Of a DNA stretch of 64,000 nucleotides, positions 25,801 through 40,800 are shown piece after piece. Positions within the stretch are counted from its first letter, which is position 1. Every line of letters starts with the position of its first letter. Location of the stretch: assembly GCA_030248195.1 (NCBI GenBank), contig JASAND010011394.1, positions 1-64,000 of the forward strand, written 5' to 3'. The stretch is from Trissonchulus latispiculum. Taxonomy: Eukaryota; Nematoda; Enoplea; Enoplida; Ironidae. The translations under genes and the position numbers were made by a program. The notes beneath the pieces were generated by a model. The model searched no databases and was not told the origin of the DNA. It saw nothing but the letters and a program-made list of their open reading frames with translations.

Positions 25801-28800
25801 TGGTTCATGTTTTACCATGGCATGGTGCGCTTTTATGCAAATAACTTTTTCAGTACCAAGCTTTGAAGCTCATGTCGAATTTTTGTATACAACAACTGTT
25901 TCAAATACATAGTATAGTTTACAACCATTATTGCACTTTTGTGATCTCCATTATTATTGCTGCCGTTATGCAAAAAGCACAAATCAGTTAAGCCACTGAT
26001 TCTCGGGACATGAAAAACTTTAGTTTCAACTTTTGATTTCCGATTTTTGCTGATTTAAGATTTTCTGCTGGAAACCTTTGTCTGTGATGGCTCCGCCTTG
26101 GTGCGATGGAGACACGGCGTGATCCGATCAGCAGTCAAGCATCGCTATCTGCAGACCAGCCTGAAGCGAAAGGTTAGAGGCCGCTTGCTTGATGTAGATT
26201 GACGTAAAACACACCCCTCCTATTGGGTTAGCTGTCAACAGTCAATCAGATTGCAGGAATTCCTATATTCAGACAATTGACTTACACTTAGCTGAAAAAA
26301 AGATTCAGGAGGTCGCCTTCAAAAAAAATGTCGAACAAGCTCAGATCAGCTGAATATGATTGGTAACTTGGAAGGACGGGGGCGTCCTTTGAGACGGGCA
26401 CCTCAAACGACTGACCAGGGTGGCCCTTTGATTCTGAATACCGTAATACTACCGTAATCTCGTTTTACTTTACTTTGCTGGATTAGACTAGACAAGACTT
26501 TGCTTTACCTTGCTTTACTAGAGTTCCTACTAGTACAGCTACGGTCATGTTTAACTTTAAAGAAAAGGGGGTTTTAAAGATAGATTCTTTTGAAAGAAAG
26601 AAGGAATCTTTCAAAATAAAGAAAGAGGCAAGAAAGTTAAGGTGTAGGTCAGGTGTAATATAATCCCGGGTCTTTCCCATTATCCCCCCATAGCTTCGTA
26701 GAAGTACTGAAGATGCACACTTTGACGGATTGAGTTGAAATGTGTTAGGGGTAGGTTTTCGGGCCTGCTGATTTAAAAAATGCAAAAATTTTAAACTTTC
26801 AAAAAATTTTTAAAAATTTTAAAATTTTAGTTTGGTAAGGGAACCAAGAGGAACCGAAAAATGTTTTGCCATCGATTTTGCTGAAAAAATGTATATAGGG
26901 GTTTTCGGGGACGTAGAACACGAATCTGAAATCAGTTTTTCGATTCAGCTTTTTGTTAGCTCAGTATAAGCTAAGTTCTAAGCTCAAGATGTAAGCTTAG
27001 CCTGAGCTAACGAAAAGCTTGATCGAAAAACGGATTTCAGATTCGTGTTCTACGACCCCGAAAACCCCTATATACATCTTTTCAGCAAAATCGAAGACAG
27101 AAAATTTTTCGTTTCCTCTTGGTCCCCCCTTACCAAACTAAAATTTTAAAATTTAAAATTTTTTTAAGTTTAAAATTTTGCATTTTTGAAATCAGCAGGA
27201 CCGAAAACCTACCCCTACCAAATTTCAACTCAATCCGTCAAAGTGTGCATCTTCAGTACTTCTACGAAGCTATGGGGGGGATAATGGGAAAGACCCATAA
27301 TCCCTCCCAGCTAAAGCCGTGGTTACACTTGGCAATCTTGTGACAACGCGTTGTGACAACGGCAGTTGCCTCCCATGGTTGTCAACTCTGACAACTAGTG
27401 GTTACACGTAACAACAGATTGTGACAACGCACACTTCCTGTTGAGCCAACGCTATGTTTACTATTGCGTTGTCACAACGAAATCGGGCATGGTCCCTACG
27501 CGTTGTCACCAGTTGTCACAGCGTTGTGTCACTGGTTACACGAACAACGTCGTGACAACTCTGTAGCAATAGCCGTTGTGGCAACGCGTTGTCACAAGAT
27601 TGTCAAGTGTAACCACGGCTTAACGCTGTGTGTATTTGTTGCACACAATGTCAATGCTTAAATGTGTCACCTGTCATTCAACCTTTGCCTTAACTTTGGC
27701 TTTCGCAAGAAGAAAGCAAGAAATTTTATTTTGAATGAAAGAAAGAAAATTCAAATTACAAATATTCTTTCTTTTAATTTAAATATAAGAGCGTAGCTGT
27801 ACATTACTGTTTCCTGCAAACTGATTGGCTGTTGACTATCCTCTCATCTCTGAAGACGGAGACGGTCTACGTATGTTATAGTGACGCTGCCCCGGGCCCA
27901 CTAAACTAGACAAAAAACTAGACTTTTTACACCTTATTCTGTTTTGCAATTAGAATCGGAATTATGCACGCTTCATTGAACATATGGTCAAGCGTGCATA
28001 AGTGCACTATAAATAAAGGGAAGAGTAATCCACTACAGGGCTCCTGCTTAGGTCCCTGTTTGGAGGGTTTGTTTGCACCCAATGAAGTTGCAGAAACCGC
28101 TTCCACTTTGGGGTATTACGGTAGAAGATTTCCAGTTTATTTTTTAAATGGGTACCCGTTTAGGTGGAGAAGGATCCAAAACAGGTATCCATTTGTTTGG
28201 TACAGTCGCCAATAACCAGTTAGATTCAGTCAATCTTAGCCTGTCTTGCGACCCCCCCCCCCCCCACAAACGAAGACCTCTTTCAGTGATACCCCACCAA
28301 ATGGGGAACTGTTTTGGCTGCTTACCCAACAAACGGGGATGGGGTATGCTTTTTATCTATCCCACCAAACGGGAGAACAACCGTATATTGTGGTCGGAGC
28401 ACCGCAAAGGAAGATAATTATGTGGCTTATTCTTCTCAAATATAGAAGCATTATACACTCTTGATATCTTCCGTTTGTGTTTTCCTGCTAATGTTCCGTT
28501 ACGGCTTTTTCTCTACATTTACAGTTCTTTCCATTTGGGACAAGAAGGATAACGACCTGTTTCTTGTTTTAGGCAATTCACACGGACATGGCTGAGATGT
28601 TCTCTAATCTTTGGACGGAACAAGAGGCTCCCTGTGAGTGAGTTACTCATTAGAGAATTGTGTTAATTTGCACGTTTTTATTCAGAAAACCTCCACAAAA
28701 ACGAAGGACTGCAAAAAAGCTAAGTCAAGATCGGAAGTTATGTTAAGACACAGCCATTAGCTTACAGGAACAAATTAATATACTGTTATGGTATCTGACT

Positions 28801-31800
28801 CTTTACTTTAAATTTAAATTTCAACATTCCAGTTTGAATTCAGAATTTAACCTGGATTTGTATTAAAATTTCTGCATGCTCTCACTGCTCCTGAGTATCA
28901 TTATTACAATATTCCGTTGTCTAATTCTATTTTACGAAATAGTTAGGCAAAATTATTCGATATAAAATGATATCAGAATTAGCCTTCAATAGCCTCCCAG
29001 CCTTATAAAGTGATATAAAGTGATTTTCATCTGAAAGCAAAGAAATGAGACAAAGAAGAAGATTAATTCTAATATGCGCTCCATTTTGCTCTTTTTAGTC
29101 CAATTGTCCCCCCTCTTGTTTATGATTGTTTGTTTTTGTGTACAGCTTTGCAAGACGGGGAGTCCAATGTTCATGTGTTCATGCCGCGACCGCTGAAGAC
29201 AATCGGAGAAGGCGTCATCTATAACGTTCGAAGGGTTCGAGAGCTTTGGTTTCATTTGCTCAATTCCGGTAAATAAATCCATTTCCCTATAAAATTTAAT
29301 TTCAAATTAGGTTTAATAATCAAGAATCAAACTACAAATGTTTTCGCCAAGGCGTCTAAGAGTAAATAGCGCAATCCCTTTCCCAGTTCTTGAAGACACA
29401 GTATAATTTGGAACATTTGTAGTATACACTAACTGTTTGTTCGACCAGTTTCGCGCTCTGGGTTATTGGCTAAAATTCGTGCACTGGTGCGCGGGATGTG
29501 CCTTGGAGATAGCGAACAGCGAAATGGCGCACCAGAAAGGTTTCATAGAATCAGTGTAGGTTAGTTTCTGCATTTCACATGGACCTGTGATTGATTACCG
29601 TACGAGTTACTGTTGGTCATGTAAGTTGGAAAACTCAATGATGTGATCCCCAACCTGAACACTTTCCCTTCTTTGGATAATCTCACACACGAGTATGCCA
29701 TTTCTCTATTTCAGTGTAACTTATGTAAATTACTTAATACAAGTATATCTTATGTATTTATACATACAGTGCATATGCAGCTATTAAAGAAATTTCTTGA
29801 AACCTATTGTGACTGTTGTTTGTTTTCAGAATAAATTACTTTGTTGTTTGTTTGTTTGTTTGTTTGTTTCTCTGTTTGTTCTGTTAAATTCTCTTGACTG
29901 TTTCAGGCAGCCTAGATCTTCTGAAGGAACAGGCCCTCTGCAATTTCGATTACCTGGAAGCCATCACTCACTCCTGCGGCCTTAGTCATCTCCTTTCCGT
30001 TCTGGAGGGGACCATGTATCACGTGTTTCACTATGATTTTCAGTTCCTCTATCACGTGATCCTGGTCCCTGCCCTTCCCAGCCTTGCCAAAGAACCGCTA
30101 CTGTTGGCCTCAGAAATCATCGGCCGTCTGAGATATGTTAAAGGTTAATTAGCAACTAATTAATTAGTTAATGAATTGTCTTATTGAAAAGACGGGAATG
30201 CTGAATGCAGTTTTGATATGAACTGTGGTGGTTGGTAGCTCGGTTGGCAAAAGGGTGAAGTGTTAATTCGGAAGTCGGGATTTTTTGGGACTCGCCCGAA
30301 TTTTTCGGGACCCAGGTGATGGAGCGATAACTAATGTATTTTGTTAAGAATAAAATTGTATAAGACGGATTGTAGGGAGGTTGTGATCATTTCCGTGTTT
30401 GGGGTGACAACTATCGCGAAACTAATTAAACTTCCAATGCAATCCATGGCAATCCAATCGCTCAGAATACACTACTTCGGTATCCCGGAATAAATCAGTA
30501 ACCAATACAGGAGTTTTTGTGTAAAAATTTGAAAATTTTCAATTTTTGCTAAAATAAGTCTTACAGAGTTGCTCGAAAATAGTCTAAATCGTATAAAATT
30601 AAATATTAAATTGAGCAAGTTGGTGTTTTGAAGATGACTGCGGTAAACGTTAACACTACCTTAACATCAGATCGAGACAACGCCCTATGATATCGTTTAA
30701 GACAGTTCCAGTTACTTTTGTACTCCGAGAAAGCTGTTTTTAACTTTGACAGTTTGACTTCAACTATTTGCAGTATAAGGCGAATTTTATTTTCGATTTT
30801 CCGTACATCAACAGGTGCCCTGCCTTACTAAAAATGCGTAAGCTATTTTGCCCAAAGTTAGATAATCGCTGAAGTTGTGTTCTTTTTGAGCACATCCCTA
30901 TTTTTGAAGTTTAGTGGATGTTGTGAAATTTGCTAGATTTTCATATTTGCGGCTGATCAATAACTTAAAGGGGGGGGGGTCACTTTTGCGCCGATTTTTC
31001 GACCATCTTCGAATTTGCTCATTTTCACATATTTTGTAGTCCCCATGGGTCCTCAAAACAAGACAAGTGCGTTTTGCGTAATACTGCTTCTGTCCTTCTC
31101 TAGAGCCCTTCAAAGGTGACCTTGACATGTGTTAAACATAGGAAAATGAAAAAGTTAGGTTCAAAAGTTTGTGGCAGAAAATTTTTTCGCTATATGAATG
31201 ATACAGCGCTGAAACTTTCCACATATGTCAAGAACATATTGTAGAGTGCAGCTATCTAGTTTGGCGCAATTCTGTTGAGTGGCGGATTTTAGTGAATGTT
31301 TAAAGTCAGAATTTTGGAAAATCCAGCATTTTTGGACTACGAAAAAACAGGACCTCCAGTACTCTTTTGCTTGTCGTGAACGATTGGCAAAGGCTATAGA
31401 AATGGCCTATATATAGCTGCACTCTACGCATGAAAACACGTCTTATGAAAGTATTCGCGTGTTTTTATCAACTACAGTATGCTCAAAAAACTTGCCACAA
31501 AAACAGCAAATTTTGGTAAAAATGGCCATTTTTCATAATTTTTACATTCTTTTGATAATTTCTCACTCATTCTGTAGGTAAAAAATCAGTAAAAAAATAA
31601 AAAAATAAACTTGGCAGATTAATATATCCATGTCTGTCACATAATGTGACCAAAACAAATGCGTCAATATTGAACATGATTGCTGTGGCGGCACCTTTGA
31701 TCTTTATAGGTGGAAAATGCCAATTTTTAAATTTCTCAAATATAGACAAATTGCGTATCAATCGATAGCTAATGGGATGAGGAGCAACTTTTCTCATAGA

Positions 31801-34800
31801 ACTATGGGTCTAAAATGCTGTCTGTGCAAGATAAAATGAGCTAAAGTTATACTGAGCAGTGAGCAGTCCTCCAAAGTTAGGACAGTGCATCACTCAAGCA
31901 TGCATTGTGAACGCCTGGATAGCCAGCTTTGAGCCGCGTCTGCACTTAAATATTACTTTAGTAAAGACTTTAATTTGGTGTATCGGTCAACCCTGTTCTC
32001 GGTCGCGTTCGGTCTCCACCTGACCCTTCAGGGCTGATCACCGGAATTTTCAAGTTTTCCAGCTTTGAACCTGAATAACTCTGTCACAGTTTTATTTCGA
32101 ACACTAATATTTTGTCTTGTTTTTAAGAACATATGGGGGGGACATATTATGTGTGAAAATGAACGAAATCCGCGGCTATCAATTTTTGACCAAAGTGACC
32201 CCCCCCATAAATTATAATTTACTACCAACTGGCTGTAAACTTCACTTTCTGCTGTTTCACGGTTTTCGAATAGTATAAACAAATATTACCGTTCAGAGAA
32301 CAGTATTTCGCAGCCGTTCCCAGAACGTAATCTGTTTGGATAACTGGATTTTCATAGTCTGCTATGATAACGTAAAACCTGAAATTCGCATACAGATTGC
32401 CGTTATATCATTTAATCAACGTCTGTAGAATTTATGATACAGCCGTCATATATAACCAAAATTGTCACACGCTAACTCGCATAAGCCTGAACAATTTCAT
32501 CGAATCTGATGGAATTTAGTTAGTCACAAGTGGTAATGGTAATCTTTCTGGTTTCAGTTAGCACTAACCGGTTAGGTCTCACTCAACCCAGATGAAATAT
32601 GGGCTAAACCAGGGGTTTTTACAGGCTTTAAAAATGTATGGTGCTGGTTAATCCAACCTGCAATGTATTTTTGTTCGGAACTAACTTCCTCAAAGAATTG
32701 TTAACGAAGCAAACGTTTCGCATCAAATCCTAATGTTTCTGACTCTGCTCTCAAAATATCGAAATATGTATGTAGCACTCCACAAATTTTTACAGATTTC
32801 AAAAAAATTGTGTTCCTCCTTTTTTCCCGATTAAAAGGAAACCAAATATTCTCTTTCTCCAATATTGTTGGTAGCCTCCCTTTCGCAGACAGAATTTTCT
32901 GAGTCGTAGAAACTTTAATCATTTTTTTCATAATACTCCATCAATGAAGCAATTTGTTACGACAGCGTGCCAGACCCAAAGAATTCGCTCCTGAGGTGGA
33001 AATCGATCCAACAATCGTCGCTTAACAGGACTGACGCTCTACCGATTGAGCCAACCACGCACAATCAAACCAAGCTTATATATAGTTATTTTTGCTTTTT
33101 ATTTTTAAATAACAATATACAGTTATTTTTGCTTTTTATTTTTAAATAACAGAGTTTCATTGCTAACGAAATACAATTTGGATTATTGTTATCTTTTCAG
33201 GTCACTAAACTTTTTTCCGAACCTAGCCTTATTTTCTTCTTATCGACCTTTCAAGAAAAGGACTCTAGTTCAACTTAGTCGGTTGGCGGCTCCCAACCAA
33301 CACCGTTTGGGAGATAACGCCAAAGCAGATCACATTGATTCTGATTGTTTTAGACTCTTCAAGCTCCTACATGAGCCATTTAGTGGAACAAGCTATGGCA
33401 TGGGTAGACAACTATTACTGGACTCCCCTTGTGGTTCCCTTGACCTGTTGGATCAAACCGCCGAAGTGTGATCTGGCACTACACTTTGAAATCGAATGGA
33501 AGTAAGTCTTGAACGGGTGGAAATTCGAATTTGAATTCGAAAATTCTTTCACATTTTTCCAGATTTCTGCAATGGCGTTGTGTTCTGCTGGAAGAAACCA
33601 GTTGCGGGGGAAGTGGGAGACTGGTGTTCTCTCATTCAGACGCAAAAGGGGATGAGTAGCCTGAGATAAAGGCTATGGTTAAATTTTTAAGAAGGTTAAT
33701 TCAACTTACTATTAACTTAACTTTCCTCACTATCTTTTTCGTCCCATCTTTCGAATGGCGGGGAAAGCGAACGTGCTGTGGAGACAAAGCAGCGATCCCG
33801 TTTCTATTGCTTCGCTGTAATACGAACGTTATCTGAATTAAATTTAAATTAAAACTTCTTAATTGTACACAAATTCCAGCCTTTTTTCACGAATTTTCGT
33901 TTCTAGAGGTGGGCCGATTATTGTTCAGCCAACTCGAAATTATCAGCATCTGCTGGTGGCCGGTGAAACGGACAACGGGATCATTCGAATGTATCATATT
34001 TCATCTCAGGTCTTGGTACGAGCATTTCAAGGTAGAGTTGGGAAACGCTGTCCTGAAGTAATAAAAATTAAACAAATAAAACAAAATAAATAAAACAAAT
34101 AAATTAAAATTAAATGACTAAACTAAAATAACCATTGTCCCTTCTCTTGTTGTCAAATGCCGTCTAGTCTAGTCCACCAGTCCAAGTGACTGTCTCAGCC
34201 GCCACCTTTCGCCACCCTTTCGGGATAAATTTTTGTATGAGTGATTTTATTGCCTTCTTGTTGAAGAACGTCCAAAACTGAGCTTGACTATGTATCATCT
34301 TGACCCCCGCTGCTTCATTGCAATTTTTCTAAAACTTTGAAGTTTTTGAAAGCGTCACCTGAGACAACCACCCTAGTCCACCATTTAAATACCGTTACAA
34401 TCTGTTTTTAGACTAGTTACCTTGTCTTTATTTTAATTAATTCTAATGCTTTAATGTTTGCTTTAGTTGCTTTAAATTGCTTTAATTTAATTTCAATTTT
34501 GATTTAATAATCTTGAGTTTAATTAATATTTCAGGTCATTCTCAGCGAATCCTTTGTATGACTCTGAGCAGGGATGGTCAGTTTTTTGTTACCAGCTCAG
34601 CCGATAAGACCATCAAAACTTGGGATCTGATTCAAGGAACTTGTCTCAGAAACTTATCGTAATTTGTCTTCATAATAATAATAATGTGGCGTTAAATTGA
34701 TTTACCTAGCATATATTTCCATTTCTCAACCTTTCGAAGTTCACGTCAAATGTTGCACCAACAAACAAAGAAACGCAGGAGGGACCATTTTATACCAGGC

Positions 34801-37800
34801 TAATTAATTGATTAACTAATTTGGATTAGGATTGACAGTGATTTAGATAATTTATTAGTTTATTAATTACTTTTCAGTCCCCATCAGGAAAAGACAGTGT
34901 GCCTCTCCCTGACGCGTGATGACGTTCGACTTGTCTCCGGGTCCCACGATCGAACTGCCAAACTGATCAGTCTGGAAACGGGTCGAGTGATCAGGAATTT
35001 TGAGCATTCCGGACCGGTTCTGTCCCTCGCCCTCACAGAGGATGATGATATTCTAGTCACCGGTAGGCAACCAGGAGTATCAAGTCTGACACAAAAATGT
35101 GTGTAGAAAACAGTGATCACTGATACAGCATCATAGGCTTCTGGCCTGGCATAATACATTTTCGGAATCAAGAAATTAACTAAATATCTAACCAAATATT
35201 AACTTACCAAAATGGTCAACTTACGAAGTAATATTCCCTGATATCTACTGTAGTTCTTTAATACCTGAAATATGCAAAATAGAAGGCGCACATATGACAA
35301 CGAAAAAGTTTCAGTATTGTTAACTGTCGCTGCTCAAAAGTAACATATATATATATACTATGTAAAAAATTTTCCTACCTTTCCAACATACCATGACACT
35401 ATCTAGGAAGTATTTTAGTAGTAGAAGAGTAGGTATGTTAGCAGAGTAAGAGTGGAGTAGCGTAGTGGTAAGTATATATTGACCATTTTACAGATTTAAG
35501 CAGAAAACTGTAGTTCAACTGCCTTTGACCAGAAATATGTATCTAGACTACTCAACAACGACGCAGCGTATGCGCCACAATTTCAGTTTATTTTCTAGAT
35601 TTTTGACCAATTTAATTTTTTATTGTTTTTGACCCTGGTTGTCTCTCTAGTGTTGCCTCGTTTTGCTGTTTCAGGTGCTGACGATTTCTACGTTCGTGTC
35701 TGGAACATGGACAGCGGCGAGATCATCTCCCAGATCTCGGGTCTGATGGCCCCGGTGACCCGCCTTGTGATCAGTTCAAACGATGCCTTTCTCCTGGTCG
35801 CCTGCGAGGACGAGACCCTCCACGTGATGTCCCTCTGCTCTGCCACTCAGCTTCATGAGCTCAGAGCGCATGACGGCAAGGTATATATAACGATAAATTT
35901 AAGATTTTTGTTGCCCAGAAAAGGGTCACAAAATAAAAAATACTCAAATGGTTTCATTTGGCATAGGACTGATATGAAAATTCAGCTGATGGCTCGGTGG
36001 TGTAGTGGTAAGCACGTCTGACTGCAAATCGAAATATTTTTATCCTGATTGATGCTGAACTTCCTATTCTGTTATTTTTGGTCCGATGCAAAAACTGTTG
36101 TTGTAAAATCATTATGCTGTGAGAACTTACATCAAGAAAATGAAGTAAGCGCAGGCTAGGAGGCGGATCCACGAAAGATTTATACAAGACATTAACAATA
36201 AAGAAATAATGAAGAACCCTAGCAAAAGCCTTAGTCCGAAACAGGAGAGAACTAATTTTTTTATTCCATCGATAATATCTGTAATCCAATCCATCTGTAA
36301 CATCAAAAGCCTGTTCGATATTTGACTATGGATGTATTTTTATGCTTTTTTCTTTTAGGCAGTCAGCATATCTATTGCCCACGACGATTGCCAAGCATTC
36401 GTTGGAAGTACAGATGGAAAAATCTACATTTATGATATTCATACCAAAGAGCTTCTCGGAACCAGACTTTGTGGTACTGATCCTGTTTCTACAGTCAAGG
36501 TAGGGTGAAATTTCAAATTTCGGTATGAATTATAAAATTTAAAATTTCAGTTTGAAAAAAATTAAAATTCACATGGAAAATACATAGTGATCTGTCATTT
36601 CTAAATTTGCTTAATGCACTTACAAAATGAAGTTAGATCCGAACAACACAGCAGTGGAAATGACGTGGTACGGCTGGATAAATAAGAGCGAAAGTATGAA
36701 AATTACGTAAAGTTGATGCATCTCAAAGCACCATTAAGAGAAAGCATAAACTCAAAACAGAATTCGGACTTTTATTTTCATTCTTTATAGCAAACGTCAA
36801 ACTTTAGTAAAAGCGCCTTTGAAACCTAAAACTTTTCTTTAAGTGCGTGCGGGAATTCAGTGCATTTCCTAATTTTTTGCATTTTCTATTTTCATTTTTA
36901 TTTCCATATTTATTTTCAGACCACAGCCGACGGCCATTTTCTGGTTTCCGGCAGCGGAAAAGCCATTCACCTGTGGACTGTGGAGGATCGAAACTGTCAA
37001 ACTCGCCCGTCCAGTCGCCCGCATCGAAGTCTGCTGACGATGCGACCGGAGGGAAGCGGAGTTTTCCTGAGCTGTATGCAACTGACCAAACCAGGAAAGC
37101 AAGCAATTGCAGGTTCGAGCAACGCTGCCACCTTATATTTATTAGTTTTAATCTGCGATTGGTTATATCTTTCAACCGCTTCCAAATGGACTTTGCTATA
37201 GTTTGCTGTTTTCAGGATTTTGTAAGAAATCTATTAGAATTTTTCTCAAAAACACTCTCATCTTATGCCAGATGAAACTCACTTACCCTCGTTCACGTGG
37301 TAACCCAGTTTCAGAAAATCCCAAAATCCTTCGAAGAATTTTTATTTTCTCTCAAGGAGATCTCTTAACTTTTGACGTGCCTGCTCAGGACATGTCCAAA
37401 ACGATTAATTAGAGAATCGGTTCTTTTTAGAAAAGTGTTCAAATAGAGTAGGGTGTTTTATTATATTGTAGACTGGAAAATTTTAAAACTTAACTATTCC
37501 GCAGTCATAAAAGCAAACAATTTTTCGAAACTTCCACTGAATCGAGGTTAAGCTTTTGACCTGGTGACCCGATTGCCTAGTGCAAAACGTGACTAAACCT
37601 AAACTAAATCATTTACAATGGCACCAGTCTCTCATCCTCAGTTTTGCTTATTTTTCTATCTTGTATAATTTGTGTTTCCAGTGTCATTTATCATTTATCA
37701 TTTTCAGGCTACACTGACGGCAGTCTGGAGTTTTGGGACCTGGAAACCTGTATAATCTCCTGGCGCGGAAACACCAACACAAACGAAGCCATAACGGCTT

Positions 37801-40800
37801 TGGCCTTTTCCGCCGATGCAATCTATGCCATAAGCGGGACAGAACATGGCAGTGTTCATGTGTGGGCCACCCTGAATGGCAGCATTGTGAAACAGTATAC
37901 GGTAGGCGAAATAAGAGAGAAGGAACATTTTTACTACTACTACTACTACTACTACAACTACTACTACTACTACTACAACTACTATTTTTACCCTACTTTT
38001 ATGGGCCAACCGTTTGCACTAATTTCCACTGCAGTTGTATCTCTCTCCGTATTTTATTAGTAGTACTTAAGAACAGAATTTTAAAGATTTATTTATGACA
38101 TCTAAAGATTAAGATGGTGACGGATATAAATGGAACTAGCAATTGCAACTAGCAATTGCAACCATAAACTAACTTGTTTCTATAACCATATGTAATTTAC
38201 ATAACTTTCCCAGTGTCCGGGATAATGCAAGATTGCATAATGCATTTTATATATAAGAAGAAGAGTAAGCCACTAGACAGCTGTTTGTCCAACTGGTTTA
38301 CTGTCATTTCAGCATCACCAGCACCAGATCAAAAATATCGACATCTTTGCCGACGGTCTGCGAGTCTGCAGTCACGACGCGTCAGATCAGATGCACGTCT
38401 GGAACATGGTGGACCCGTCACCCGGCAGCGCCTCTGGGAGTATGGCCGGGTCTACCTCCGTGGATGAAACGATAGTCTCCTTCAAGGGAGTTCGAGAATT
38501 TGTCCAGCTGGGCCGAAATGATACCGATTTTATTGGGAAGAGTGCGGAAGTGGAAAAGGAGTACGTTGGATTGTGTGGGATAGCTTACTTGAAAATCTGT
38601 TGGAAAGGAATTTTGATGAATTATTCGAAATAGACTTAATTAGTGTAATGTGGTTGCACAGCGGCAATACCAAGATTGTGATAAATCGGGAAAAGTACAT
38701 TGCATTTTGACCGACTATTTGTGCAGTGTTTTGCTATCAAGAGTCATTAAGGAAACAGCAACTGGTGAAATTATGAAAATGCTTTTAAAGAAATTTTGGT
38801 TAATTTTGCATTCCTATTAATGGCTGAGTTGATTCATACTAATGCTGTAGAATTAAGACAACAAACTTGTAATTTTTTTATTGCTAGCTCTCGTTGCTTC
38901 ATTTGTTGCTTTAATTGTAATGTACGTGTGTATCTGCGCTCTAGCTTAAATGTTAAAACTATACATTTTCTAGTCCCTGCTTTTTTCAGAGCCCGAATTT
39001 GGTCAATTCAGGGTGATGTGGCCTCGGTCCGAGGGAAGCTGAGTCACGTGGACAGCATCACGTGTCTGATGCTTAATAAGGATGGAAAGTTTGTGGTAAC
39101 CGGGTCCGCAGACATGTCCCTCAAAGTGTGGGAGACGGCCACCGGATTTTTGACACAAGTAAATAAATACTGTACTATCACCTATGACTCAAGCTAAAAG
39201 GTTAAAACAAATGATTTGCGGAAATAATTTCAAAGGGGAAACCTACATACATCAAAAACATTGTAAACAGTAAACGAGAGGTAAACTTTTTCAATCTAAA
39301 TTTGAGCGAAAAATATTAAATAAATAAATAATTAAAATAAAATATGTAAATTGGATATTGTGTCCTTTTCCTTCGAAATTCAGTAGCTTGACCCGGACAG
39401 GTTTTGTAGCTCATCGACAAAGTGTATATCCTATAATGTATCAAATGGTTTTAAACTCTATATTACTGAGTTTTAAGGTTTCATGTCCTTTTTCGTCCCT
39501 TGATTTTTGTTAATTTTCCACGATTGTCTCAGTCTTTTACATTTTTAGGTCTTGGTTGGTCATGAAGGAAAGATTACTTGCTGTGATATTTCGCCGGACG
39601 GGAAAGTGGTACTCTCCGGCAGCAGTGACTCTTCTGTGATCTGTTGGGACATTGATACAGGCAGTGCCCGACACACCTTTCAGGGTCATACAAACACAGT
39701 GTCCAGTGTCCTACTGACTGGTGATATTACCGTAGCTTTATCAGGTTAGCAAAAAGAATCAAGCATACATAATGATAAAAATATGCGACTTGACACGCTT
39801 TCAGTTAGCACGGCAAAACTATGCTTTTCTCTCTACCGGCTGACCTCAAACGCTTCGCAAATCAGACCCATCACTTCAAAGAAATCCGCGCGCTATGCTT
39901 GTGTTCTAAAGCTCGAAGCAGGAACAAAATTTCGAGCTTTAACTCCCAAGAATAGAGCTATTGAGCTATTGCTAGCGTTTTAACCACGTACGTACGTCGA
40001 GGGGAGAGAGGTCAATATGGTCTGATATGCGGGGTGGGTCAGCCGTTAAGTGAACAGAGCATATATAGTATTTGCTCTTAGGGTAACACTGGTTTCGATC
40101 ACCCTTCGGAAGTATCATTATTTTTGTTGATGATGGCAGATAGAACTTTGCTCTCATTTAGATGATTAAACATTTAACCTCTATTCAGCTGGCTCAATTC
40201 AGTAATGAATATATAAATTGAAGATATGATTAGTAATAATAGATTATTTTGAAAGAAAACAGGCAGACACACACTACACCACCCACTACAGGCTCCATAA
40301 ATTCGGCTCTGATTCGGGGATCGATCTCACAACTTTCCGTCAAATATGCTGAAACTCTGCAGATTGAGCTACTCAAAACCCTTGTCAAGACAGGGAAGAG
40401 TAGAGTTACAACTAATCTAAGAGCACTAAGGGTGCCGTTAGAACCGGCTGTGTGACGATTCCCCCAAATTTAATGAGGCTGAATTGAAAGGTCATTTGTC
40501 AACTGTCTCTTATACTCAGCAGGGTGACTCGTGTTAAAATAGAAATCTATTGAATTCTGCTACAGTATAGTGGCTGAACCTATTCCATTGCTCCCAAGTG
40601 AAGATTTTAAAGAAAATTGTAAGTTAGAATTAGTTTTAAATTCAGACTAGGAAATCGTTTAATTTCAAAATGTTTAAATAAAATCATATTGTTTAAGATA
40701 AAATAGTAGCAAGTAGATATTTTGAAATTCAAAATGAAATTATATTTGCTTTATGCGTAAATTGAAATATTGTCTGATAAAATAGTGGGATACCTAAAAA

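Larger units (their letters stand above)
30144..33353. other. NWD2-like intron (3.2 kb)
   Basis: Contains a SINE head, the full TTAA-flanked element and a SINE at 32975. The rest is AT-rich with nothing recognised. Confidence 0.65.

Noticed and set aside
36804..37275. Overlapping ORFs on both strands around the WD exon at 36920
   Set aside because: Only one frame contains WD strand motifs and fits the phase of both neighbours.
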